DNA of 64,000 bases from Parascedosporium putredinis (Eukaryota; Ascomycota; Sordariomycetes; Microascales; Microascaceae). The stretch spans positions 1,116,001 through 1,180,000 of the forward strand of contig CASHTG010000017.1 in NCBI GenBank assembly GCA_949357655.1. Direction: 5' to 3'. Below the pieces are notes generated by a model. The model had not been told where the DNA came from and did no database searches. It saw only the letters and a program-made list of their open reading frames with translations. Position numbers and translations under genes: made by a program. Positions 39,501-49,797 of the stretch are shown one piece after another (within the stretch, counting starts at the first letter, position 1; every line of letters begins with the position of its first letter).

Positions 39501-41178
39501 GAAGCAGTGGGAGAGGCGCCGTGCCGAGCGCACGATCAAGCGCAAGCAGCTTGACAAGAATGAAGCGAAGAAGGCTAGGTTGTTAGCTGAGCGAGATGCG
39601 GCCCATCGAAAGACGGTCGAGGAACACAACGAAGCCGAGGCTCAGACGAGCGAAGACGCTTCATCTTCTTCAGACGACCAGGAAGAGCAGCCTGCAAAGG
39701 CCGTCGTCACCAAGACGGAAGAAACAGTTCCCGCCGCAGCCGCGCAAGCTACGCCTACCGAGGAGAAGTCCACGGACAATGCCGAGCCTGCCGCCTCCAA
39801 GGAGGAAGACCAGCCCAGCACCGACAAGCCGGCCACTTTCGAAGCCAAGAAAGGCGAGGGATCCTCGGCGCTGCCCCTCGGAGCCTGTCCTTGGTGACGC
39901 AAACAACCCGGATGTCGCTGACAAGTCTCCCGCCAGGACGGTCACTGAGCCTAAGCCTGAAGAGCCCAAGAAGGCCGAGCAGCCCCTGCAACCCCTGCAG
40001 CCCCTGAGCCTCAGGCCCAGCCTGAAAAGGAAAGAAGGAGAAGAAGGCCAAGAAGGTTAAGAAGGCGAAGAAGACTTCAGTACCAAAGGAGCCGGCTCCC
40101 TCGCCTCCTGCCATAGACTACTCGTCAGACTCCCCGTGGAGGATTGGGAGGCCATCTACAGCAGCGATGACTATATCCGCAAGCCCCGCACGCAGCCTAT
40201 CCCCGAGACCACCGAGGCGGACAGGTATCCCTCGGAAGATGAGAGCCTTCCCGATGCGTGGAATGCCGTCTGCATTGTCGGTTTCAAAGTGTTCTCGCGC
40301 GATTCTAACCTTGAGCTTCGCGTAGTCATGGAGGGAGGCGACATGCTGGAGGGTGGCATGGGCCAGAAGGGCGAGAAGGACCTCGATAACGCGCAGGCCA
40401 ACGCTGCCGGCGAGCGTGAGGAAACCTGCAACGCCTTCACTACGTATAATCCCATCGTTGTCGCTGGCGAAGACCAGAAGGACCCCGAGGCCAAATCCGA
40501 ATCCAAGTCTGCGGAGCAGACCGAGGATGAGGATGGTGATGACGAGTCGGAAGGCGATGACGAAGGTCCTAAGAAGCTTAAGGCGAAGAAGAAGAAAACC
40601 ACAAAAAGTCTTCTAGTTCAGAGCCGGAAGCTTCTGAGAAAGCAGCAGAGGCACAGGCTACGGACACGAAAGAGGGAGATGTCCCCGTCCCTGCCCCCGT
40701 ATCTACCCCCAAGCCCGAAACGGAGGTTGTCGTCGCAGACGAGCCAGTGGAACCTGCGCAGGTGGACACACCCAAGGATCCTGAGACGGAGGCAAAGGTT
40801 GAGGAACCCGCCCCAGAGGAGCCACCCGTCGCCGAGTCCAAGGACAAGTCCGCAAGCGATGAGAGCGGGACGAAGGAGGAAGAGATGAAGTTGAAGGAAG
40901 AGCTGATGATGAAGAGAGAGGCGGAGCTGAAGAAGAGGGAGGAAGAGATGCGCAGAATGGAGGAGGAGATGAGGAAGCTCGCCGAGGAGATGAGGCAGCG
41001 CGCTGAGGAGATGAAGGAGATGAAGCGCACTGACGAGAGGAAGAAGTGCGAGAACGACCAGGCGAAGGAGGAGGATGACTACGTCAACTGTGAGGATTCA
41101 TCCGACACCTCCTCGGTCGGCGTACGCACGCCTGAACCTACGCCCTTTGATGACCTCAAGAACGAGATCCTCGGCTAA
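36529..41178 (+). CDS. Calpain-family cysteine protease with long charged C-terminal tail
   Basis: This is a cytosolic papain-fold protease of the calpain (C2) family. Four exons (36529-36875, 37659-37929, 38110-38142, 38288-41178) give about 1180 residues. The N-terminal ~115 residues are Ser/Lys-rich. The protease core contains VQGSIGNCWAVAALSAL (oxyanion Gln and catalytic Cys), ITERHAYGVMDAR (catalytic His) and VKLRNPWGK (catalytic Asn), so the triad is complete. A calpain beta-sandwich-like domain follows (about 38990-39330). The rest, over 550 residues, is Glu/Lys/Pro-rich and ends in a strong heptad coiled coil (EEEMRRMEEEMRKLAEEM). Frame breaks: in the (AAG)n run at 36616-36640; a net shift near 39860-39890; three one-base gaps at about 39990, 40030 and 40135; and the A5 run at 40603-40607. 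Alternative starts are 36511 or, avoiding the first break, 36666. Not an obvious PalB/Rim13, because the tail differs. Intron 1 (783 nt) is unusually long. Confidence 0.85.
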
Positions 41179-41586
41179 ATACCCAACTCTTTTTTTTTCT
41201 TTACGCCGTCAAGTTTTTGGTTCTTGGCCGCCTACCGGAGTTTTGAGGGTTTCCATTTTCACGTCTGTTCCTGGCCTTTTTTTTTTTTTCGCGCATTTTC
41301 GCGCACCTACGCATTAACAGTGTGTAATGAAATCTATATTACTTAGACATGACTATTTCTTTTAGCAGCTGATCCTATAGCAATAATTTGGGTCAACCCT
41401 TTGTTTTTACACAATCATGACATGATGATCCCAGAAAGGCCAATGAGCCTAGTGAATCGTGAGCCTGGGCGCCTTGCCCATCAACGCCAACGTTTTCGCT
41501 GGTCGTTTGATGCGAGAACTGGAAAAGGTCTCGGACGAGACGGAGACAGGGCCACTTAAAAGATATTTATAGTCTAAATGTCTTTC
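41179..41586. other. 3' region between convergent calpain and Ni/Co transporter genes
   Basis: About 400 bases, T-rich on the plus strand (T runs at 41190-41200 and 41278-41290), hold the 3' ends of both genes. No gene is seen. Confidence 0.6.
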
Positions 41587-42933
41587 CTACGCCTCCACGC
41601 CCCTTCGCGTCATCCTCTCCTTCCACGGTTTATAGACAAAGACCGCGCCAATGGCAACAAGGGCAAAGAGAGCGCAGATAGCGGCGCCCACGATGTCAAA
41701 GTGGTCGGCCAAAACGTCGAGACCGTCCCAGAAGGCGCCGCTGGGCTCGAAGATGGTCTCGACGATGCAGAGGACCTGGACGCCGGCGACAAAGGCGGAG
41801 ACAGCGACGGTGATGGCGGTGAGAATGAGGGAGTAGTAGAGGGTCACGAGGGGTCGCGGGCGAAAGCTGGGGAGAGGTAGAGGGTGGACATGAGAGCGCC
41901 GTCGGTGGTGTCGAGGAGGGCCATGCCGCCTGTGGGGGTTGGGATATGTGTGAGTAACTGGAAGCCTTTAAGGGTGCCTGTTTTTACGGCGGCACCGCCG
42001 ACCACAAGAAGGGGTGGGGTGCGGCCAAGCCGAGCGGGGACACATCATGACAGAGGGGGAATGACTTACACGCGAAGAGGACGGGGAAGATGAGAATCAG
42101 CCAAATGCTAGTACCCTGCACGGCGTGGATGCTAGCGATTCCCAGGATGGCAATCTCGGAGCTCGTATCGAAACCGAGGCCGAAAAGCACACCAAGAGGG
42201 AACATTTTCCACGGGGCGTCGACGAGCTTGAACAGCTTTCCAAAGACGCGAGCCAGGAATCCCAAGTCCTCGGCCTCGTCGTCGCCGGTGCCGGGCACGA
42301 CGCCGCGCATCTGGACGCCGTCGTCGCGGGTACCCTCGGCGACGCTCCCCTCGACACGGTAGGCGCGGGCCTTGCGCACGAGCTTGTGCAGGACCCAGGC
42401 GTTGCCGGCGCAGAAGACGAGCAGGACGACGGCGCTGACGATGCCGCCCACGAGGGCGCCGATATCCTCGGCGCCCCCGAACCTGTCGCGGAGGGCGCCG
42501 CCGGTGGCCGCGACGGCGATGCAGGTGACGACGACGATGGTGCTGTGGCCGAGGGCGAAGAAGGTGCCGACGGAGACGGGCCGCTGGCCGGCGGCGACGA
42601 GGCGCCGGGTGGAGAGGTCGATGGCGGCGATGTGGTCGGCGTCGAGGGCGTGGCGGAGACCGAGGACGTAGGAGAGGGCGGCCGGGCCGACGAGGGCGGG
42701 GTGGCGGGCGAGGGGCCAGGCGACGACGGCCCAGGCGAGGAGGTTGATGAGGAGGACGAAGGCGATGATGCGTAGAGCGGGTGTGGGGAGGGTATCCGGG
42801 ATAGGAAGGATTTTTCCTCTTCGTGCGTGGACGCGTGGTCGGAGGAGGGGAGGAGGGGGTCTGTTTCGGTGGGCGGGATCGGGGAGATGGGCTCCGGTGC
42901 CACCGTTCGAAGCGGCTGTTGCGATGACGGCAT
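41587..42933 (-). CDS. High-affinity nickel/cobalt transporter (NiCoT/HoxN family)
   Basis: This plasma-membrane permease takes up Ni2+ or Co2+. In fungi nickel is needed mainly for urease, and yeast-type Nic1 is the model. Two exons (42933 to 42070, 41929 to 41587) with a 140-nt intron give about 402 residues. A cytosolic N-terminus of about 55 residues precedes the first membrane segment (RIIAFVLLINLLAWAVVAW). The family's metal-binding signature RHALDADHIAAIDL (H-x4-DH) is intact at about residue 95. It is followed by LGHSTIVVVTC and LGFDTSSEIA, the other NiCoT hallmarks. At least seven hydrophobic segments can be counted, including four in the C-terminal part. Two one-base gaps: the A5 run (T5 on plus, 42811-42815) and C4 (G4 on plus, 41850-41853). 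Correction gives exactly 403 codons. Coding sequence is markedly GC-rich. Ni versus Co preference cannot be read. Confidence 0.93.
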
Positions 42934-44268
42934 GGTGAATGATAAGATGAGCTGTCAATACGTGGTGATTTGGCAGTGATACGTAAGTAACGTCTCTGAT
43001 AATTGCACTTGCTCGGTTCGGTCTTTTTACGAGTGTGGTTTCCTAGGCTTGACGCACCACACACCACCACGCACCACACGCTGGCCTTATTTTTTTCTCT
43101 CTTTTACTTGCGCTGCACCACAGCCTTGTGGATCAGCTCCTTGTACAAGTAATCGGAACCGGCTCTTGTTCGGGTCACGAGCGTCGGAGTGGACGATCAA
43201 TTGGGCTGGAAACCTTGATAACGGGGAGGCACGGCACAGAAAGCTCAGCACAAGAATCCAATGAGCCCCTCTGAGGGGTACACGACTGGATTTTTCGAAG
43301 CGGGGAGATGTGAAGAAAAAAAGCAAAAAGAGGAGAGGGGAAGAGACGCCCGAAAAAAAGTCATCAGAAACTTGGCATGGATGTCTCGTAAACGCGCGCG
43401 CGAGGGCTTGTTACTGACTGCCCCGCCGAATGGGGACGGTGGGAAAGGGCCGGCGTGCGCCGGGCACTAGCCTAATCGTCATCGCCTCGACGGAATCTTG
43501 GCACTGCTGCCGTGGAACGTTATCGGTGCCTTCAGCAAGTCATCTTTGATTTGTTGGTCCTCCGTGTGCCTGGGCTGGCAGCTGACATGTGGCGAGGGTA
43601 GAAGTGTAATCACATTCCATTGGGCCTTGATAGTCTAATGGCGGAGTTTTGGCCAATGGTACACAAGTGCCACTTGGGGAGAGTGAATCAAGTGTGAGGG
43701 TGCAGGTTTGGGTCTGCCAGTTCAATGACCCGACTCAGCAGAAGGTTAGGCTCCCGAAGGAGCCGAGGGACATGCCGAGTCCTTGGGCGTAAAAGGGTAG
43801 AGACGGAGACGTGAGAGAAGAGAGAAAAAATAAAACAAAAAGCCGCTCACTAGGATGAACACTGACCTCGAACTTGATCGAAAAGTGGTGCACTCCGGTA
43901 AAACTCGTCTGTGTCGGTCCGCTCCGACCAGGACCCTTGGCATAATAGTTGGTCCGCACACACCTCGCGGCCTTGGGCATCGCTGGTTCCGTGTGCCACT
44001 AGTGTTGAGAGAGAAGTGCTCTGAGCCCAGGAGCTCGCCAAAACATCTTGATGGTTCCTCCGCCACAATGTATGGATGAATGTAGTCATTGCTGATGGGG
44101 CCACGAACTGCTTCGCCGCCGGCATCGTTGCTTACCGGACGCTGAGGCTTGCTGGTCGGCGCAGATGGGATGTCTGAATTTCCACCTCCAGCGAGGCATA
44201 TCCAAAAGTTCCACCTACCGTGGCACGACTTCCGTCCATGGTTGGTGCCTTTGTCCAGATGTGATGCC

Positions 44269-44307
44269 TGTTGGCTGTTGGCTGTTGGCTGTTGGTTGTT
44301 GGCTGTT
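44269..44307. repeat. 7-nt minisatellite, CTGTTGG unit
   Basis: About five tandem copies of CTGTTGG, one with a single substitution (TTGTTGG), lie in intergenic DNA. Confidence 0.88.
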
Positions 44308-45643
44308 GCTGCTTCAAGGCCCTGCCCAACCGGTTCTGCCCGCCACAAAAAAAAAAAAAAAGAAGAAGAAGGGAAAAAAAAAAAGGAAAAGTCCCGATCA
44401 CCATCTCCACCTCAGTATGATGCATTCAGTATCGACCCTGATGGGCCTACGCGCTTCTCCGAAGAAGAGGGCGAGCGGCGTTTCGGACCCATCTCCGACT
44501 CCCCAGCAATGTACCTGTTCACTCGCAGCGTGATCCCACAGGGTTGTGGTGTGAATCCTTGGCCCTTTTTGTTCGGCCGTCCACATCGCTGCGCCCATTC
44601 AAGCTCGCACTGCTCGCACGCAAGTCTGTTAATCATAGCCCACCCACCATGACTGAGCAATTTGGTGCTTTTGCGGCCTAAGCGATGACGGCGGATTCCT
44701 CGTGTGACTGCTTTTGCTGTTCAAGCCGCTGGCAGCGTCATTCTGTGACATAATTTGTTGGCATACCCATCAGCTTTAGTGGTGACTCGGCGCAACCGGG
44801 AGTCACGTCAAGTGATGTGAACTGCTTCATCACAAGACAGTGTTGAGACAGCTTCCCGCTGCCAATCCCGGCAAAAGAAGATCTCAATCGGCAAATCTGG
44901 ATCAAAGCCTCGAATTTACGCCAATGGTGCAGGAACACCTCAAAGAAAAGGAAAAAAAAAAGGTCGGCCAATGCCAGCGGAGCGAAACGAACTCCGAAGA
45001 TCCCAAAGTCGTGGTTTCTCGCCCCCGAGAAATGGGCACAGCGAAACAGCGAGGGCTCGAATCTGGGAGATCTCAAGGCAAGCCAGCGGCGGCCGTCGCA
45101 TCACATGGGCGAGATCTATGGATGGCTCTGGGGTCAAGATTGGGGAGAGCGTGTCTTGGTGGGGCCATGATTGGTGGCTGCCTCCGACAAATCGAGCTGG
45201 CGGTTCCATGAACCCCTGGCACTAGCACCACAGGCAGCACGAGGTGCTCTTGGAGCCTGTTGCACTGCCCGAATCAATACCCAGCAACGTCACCCTCCAG
45301 CTCGTAATCCCTTGTCCTGGCCTGGCGCTTTTCCCCCAGCTGGCGCTGGCAGAATCAATTGGGGTCTGCTCCTGAGAGTCACCCCCTTCTTCTTGTTGGG
45401 CTGTTGGGCGAGCTGAGGTCGTGAGTCACAGGACACTTGTAAGCGTGCGAAGGGGAAGGAACAATACTATGGCAGAATAATACGTTGCCACACCAAAACA
45501 AGACAACCGTTTGGGCTCGTTATCGCTTCGAAATACGGCCAATCTAAAGGCGAATTCCAGCAACCGCATTGCCCCGGTCCTCCCGACCCGCTGGTACCCG
45601 CTAGAAACTGGCTGTAGATCGGAGCATTGTTCCTGCCTTTTGG

Positions 45644-45705
45644 CTCTTGCTGCCCTTGCTGCCCTGCTGCCCTGCTGCCCTGCTGTCCTGCTGCCCTTGT
45701 TGCCC
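45644..45705. repeat. C-rich minisatellite, TGCCCTTGC/TGCCCTGC units
   Basis: Several 8-9 nt units, mostly TGCCCTGC with outer TGCCCTTGC, share their sequence with the array at 5663-5698 forty kilobases away. Confidence 0.88.
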
Positions 45706-45914
45706 CTTCCTGCCTGAGATAATAGTACTTTGTCTCGTTTTGGGCTGAGGCGAAAATAGAAGCGAGGACCCGCCGCCCGCCGCATTTGATCATTTCACGG
45801 CCAGCACAGCGGGCCAAGGATCCAGGCTGCAGGGAGCAGAGGCCAATTCACTCTGACGCAAAATGAGGGGAACCCCGGCCTGCTCGCCTTTGCCCCTTCT
45901 CGCCTCTTATTCCG

Positions 45915-45922
45915 TATAAAAG
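45915..45922 (+). promoter_or_regulatory. TATA box (TATAAAAG)
   Basis: A consensus TATA element is followed by a C/A-rich sequence typical of fungal transcription start regions. It lies about 310 bases upstream of the candidate small gene starting at 46229. Confidence 0.6.
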
Positions 45923-46228
45923 GAAACAACGCACCACGCCCACCACGCACCCGGCCCCAACGCTAGGTTGCTTCAACTCGAATCACATCCACCGTCTCGA
46001 GGCTCACAAACAAGCATCAATCTCAGCTCATCCTCCCTTCCCCCGCGGACGAGCCCCCCACGATTGCTTTTGCGAGCCATCGAGCCAAACCCCGAACCCA
46101 AAACCTTTTTGACAACCACGCTCATGCTCTCCGTTCTACCACCCACCGAACCCTGTACAGATTCACACCCTTTTCTCCCCTTACCCTCAACGAACGACCG
46201 ACTCCGTCGCACCGCACACCTGCGCACC

Positions 46229-46709
46229 ATGGTCGACGCCTACTACAATAGCGGATCCTTACCCGGAGCTAGTCCCTTTCTCCTCGACCCTCCCGAGTCT
46301 GGCAGCCCTTCCAGCCCGGATCGCTGTCGCTACTCCCCACAGCAAGGCGCACGGCTCCATCTCTTCCGACCCCGAGACACCACCCGTGACCCGAACCGCG
46401 GAGAGAACTTGAAGTCGGAAAAGTATCAAATCGGTGCAGGTGCACCCACCGGACGCCTCATTACACGTGGGAAATACCAGCCGACCAACGCGTTCCCCCG
46501 ACCTCGTTACACTCCCATTCCCGGTTTCCGTCGTCAAGATGCCTTCAAGGTGACATGTCCCCCGTCGGCCCGAAGAGGACTCTCAAACCGAGCTCCTCCA
46601 CCGACTGGGGATACTGTACGACGAGAATGACGACGACGAAGATGGCGCTTCTACCCGTCCCACCGAGATCACGACCGACGGCTCCGTTTCCATCGCACCA
46701 TATGCTTAG
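46229..46709 (+). CDS. Hypothetical small protein, frame-broken model
   Basis: I do not recognise this protein. The support is indirect: a clear TATA box at 45915, a C/A-rich leader, a Kozak-like CACCATGG start and T-rich downstream sequence. An in-frame upstream ATG at 46121 is an alternative. The most protein-like path starts with MVDAYYNSGSLPGASP and passes through HGSISSDPETPPVTRT, RGKYQPTNAFPRPRYTP, DMSPVGPKRTLKPSSSTDW and an acidic DENDDDEDG stretch, ending in SVSIAPYA at 46709. It requires frame changes near 46325, 46408, 46550 and 46608. This gives about 160 residues, rich in Pro/Ser/Arg with an acidic patch and no signal peptide or membrane segment. The number of breaks is high for its length, so part of the path could be wrong, or this could be an untranslated transcript. 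Confidence 0.4.
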
Positions 46710-49700
46710 CATCCGGGACGCGGCGCTAGTTGAAGCGTCCCGTTGCTCAGCTCCTCTCTTCGCGAACGGGCCCATCGTCTAGTCGCTTTCCTCATGGCTA
46801 CACGTTGCACCACCTTTCTTGATCCACTTGCTCGTCCTAGCGTGTCGAAAAGCATTGGATACTTTTGTTTCGACCTCACTCCGAACAACTTCCTCTCCGA
46901 GATACCCACATATTACTTTTTATTCGCCTTCGATCGTTTTTGTCTTTTCTGTCTTTTTTCTCTAGTCTAGCTTCGCGTCCTTTTCTTTCTTTCTTCTCGC
47001 ACCTTTCCTTCTTCCGTCCAAAACCCCAAAATGTATTATTACTGTATTCTAGCGCTGTACGGAGAGCGGCAGAGGGTACTAGAACTACTGCCATGTATCA
47101 TCATCATGTATCATTATGTATTACGAGAATCATAGATATACGGATATATCTACTTATGCGGAGGGCCTTGTGTTTTTGTTATAGCTTAGATCTTATTTCC
47201 TTTTTTCAACTCGCGCACATTTTTTAAACAATCATTGTTCTCGACTTTTTCTCGTAAGGGGTTGTTGCATCTACTTTAGAAGTCTTTCAGGCGCGAGGAA
47301 CTTGTACGAATACCTCGAATATCGTATTCCGCGTTCTAAGCGTCGTATCATTCATCCTCGGGGTTTATTGTACAAGCATCTATTGGACATTTCTCGGACA
47401 TTTCTCGGATATCATATTCACACATAATCACCTTTCGGTCTAGGTTTCTTTTTCTTCTTTCTTTTTCTTCTTTTCCCTAATACTCTTTCACGGAGGGCAG
47501 CATGATCTTCTAGATGGGAATTGGCCAGATCGGAGGAGTGTAGCAAAAGGTTCGCAGCCACCATCATCATCCAGACGCCGTCAGGCCCTCTGTCGATCCA
47601 GCTACAAGGGGTTTGGCAATGATAGTCAAACACTTGACATTGGTTCTGGCTGAACTGAGGCTTTGCCCCTCCCGGGGGAGGAACACCGCATAGGTTGCTC
47701 AACTTGAACTTTGCCCATCCCCATCTGCCCAACTCCTCCCAGTATTTGATCAATTCTTGATCCCACCCACCCCCGCCCCCACGTTGGTCTAATCGTTGCC
47801 TGATCCTCCGTGACCATGTGCCACGACCTTGGAGCTCCCTTGACGCCTCGCAGTATTAGCCACATACATTATGCATCGACGGGTGATTTGTGGAACATGG
47901 GGGACCTAGATGAGGTGCGAAGGGAAACGCCTCGACGTGGGTGTCCACAAATGGCCGAGCCTTGGCTTCTAGACTTTTGTTTATCTGTGTAAGTCGTTTT
48001 GGGGGTGAGTGAGGTTTTTGGTTGTCGATAGGACAGGGCAGGGCAGGACAGGGCCAGCCAGCCAGTTCTCGAGGTACGCCAGGTGCAACACGCAGCATGG
48101 CAGTTATTGCTCGTCCATCCATTGACATCAGCCCATTTCTGGTCCAGCTCGAAAAAGGTCCCTTTGTGGCGAACAATATTCTCTCAATATGATTGCGCTG
48201 TCATTGAACCCCGTAGTCTTGTACTTCATCATCAACTCCTTGATTCGCGAGGCCGCTCCGCTCCCCCAAAACAGCCCCAAGCCAGCGAATGGTATTTCCA
48301 ACTCTGGGTTCCATCAATCTCTACAACCCCGGGGCCCCCCGGCCGCATTCCGCCATTCGCCGACCAATTTTTTTCCCTTCCTCTTTTGCCTCCCCAGCCA
48401 GTCGCCTCTCTAACTAGTTTCAATGGTATGTTCACTCCCAGTCTCCCCACTCGTCGGGCTCTCTCCCCCCTTTCATCACCCATCATCATGCACGGAAGCA
48501 TCACAGATGGAGGGTGTTGGAGGGAAGAAACTGACCTGTAGCTCGGCACTTGAGACGACTGCCCACTCCCAGCACCAGTCATGTGGCCCGGCCTTCCCGT
48601 AATGGAAGCGGCCGCTGGATAGATACGCACGCTTGGGTGTTTCGTGCTGTAAGAGGCTGCCCGCGTCAGCATGTCTCCCGAGAATGGACTAATCGCGCCA
48701 CAGTCGGTTCCCAGAGTGGGGAGACACACACCCTTGTCCAAGGAAAAAAATATGATTGTTAATGGCGAGGAGAACAGAGACGGGCCAAAAAAGAAAGAAG
48801 GAGGCAGTTCCTCCCCCCTTCCCCAATATGGAAGGAAAGGGCGTGAAAGAGACCGAGAAGAAAAGGAAGAGAAAAGAAGAGAGAGAAAACAAGAAAATGA
48901 AGCGGAAATATCAGAAAGCAGCAGGCGCATACATAATAGATGCATATACCCTCACCTCACAGGTACCAGAAACGCATACAGTAATCCGATAATCCAATGG
49001 ATCCATTCAATAATAGACCCTCAAACAAATTTCCCTGCACCACACAGGACACCGAAATACCCTGTCGAGCAACCACTGCTTGGCTCGCTCAGTTTGGCTA
49101 AGGCGGGACATGTCATATTTTCCCCCTTCCCTCCTCATCCCCCGGTTCTTCACCGTCACTTTCGACCAAGGGCCAGGCCCACCAGTGCAACTGGGAATGT
49201 CATAAACCAGGATAGAACAACAATGGGGTTCCTCAAGGGTTGCAGGGGAGGGGCCTTTTCCCCAGTGCAGTTGCGGCGAGCAATGGTTCCTTTGCATTTT
49301 CCCCGTGCTCCGTAACCTCGTGCCATCCATTGATCCATTGATCTTACCCTTTCCCCATGCCGCAAATGAGTGGGCGAATGCCTATGCTATGTGCGTGCGT
49401 GAATGAAGCTTTCCCCTTTGAGTGCGTGTCTCTGTATGTATGTACGTACGTGTGCAGTGTGCGCGCAAGTGTGGCAACGAGTGAACGGAGCTCAGGCCCA
49501 TGAGTGCAACTGATGAAATCATTCATTTCTTCCACCAGCACCGAAAGGAAGTTGCGACGAACAAGTAGAGGCAGGCGCTCTCCGCTCTCCGCTCTCCGCT
49601 CCACGGCCGCGGTTGCTTTTATTCCCTCGCTGCTGCCCTTTGCGCCTTCCGACTCAGCAGCAGAGCCACGCACACCATCTCCAGTTTAAGCTCGTTGCGG

Positions 49701-49797
49701 CAGCTCCCCTTTCGAGTCCGACTTGGTCGAATCCGAGTCCACCGAGTCCGGTTCCAACCCTTTCCCCCTCATCCCTCTCCCCCATATATCACTTATC
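46710..49797. other. Intergenic region, no supported gene
   Basis: The first 500 bases are T-rich, AT-rich and look like a 3' UTR (for example ATCATCATGTATCATTATG near 47098). A duplicated TTGGACATTTCTCGGACATTTCTCGG motif lies at about 47382-47409. A purine-rich stretch at 48780-48905 is the complement of the T/C tracts seen elsewhere. A (GCTCTCC)n array at 49577-49601 lies in the amidoligase upstream region. No domain-bearing frame is found. Confidence 0.5.
49577..49601. repeat. 7-nt minisatellite, GCTCTCC unit
   Basis: Three and a half tandem copies of GCTCTCC lie about 200 bases upstream of the amidoligase start. Confidence 0.9.

Larger units (their letters stand above)
42934..46228. other. 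Intergenic region with minisatellites, no supported gene
   Basis: It holds a 7-nt GCTGTTG array at about 44269-44307, an A-rich stretch at 44346-44392, and a C-rich TGCCCTTGC/TGCCCTGC array at 45644-45705. A TATA box lies at 45915-45922, followed by a C/A-rich leader for the small gene at 46.2 kb. No domain-bearing frame is seen. Confidence 0.5.

Noticed and set aside
42125..42775. Long plus-strand Asp/Gly/Ala-rich frame opposite the Ni/Co transporter
   Set aside because: It mirrors the very GC-rich coding strand; its composition is an antisense artefact.
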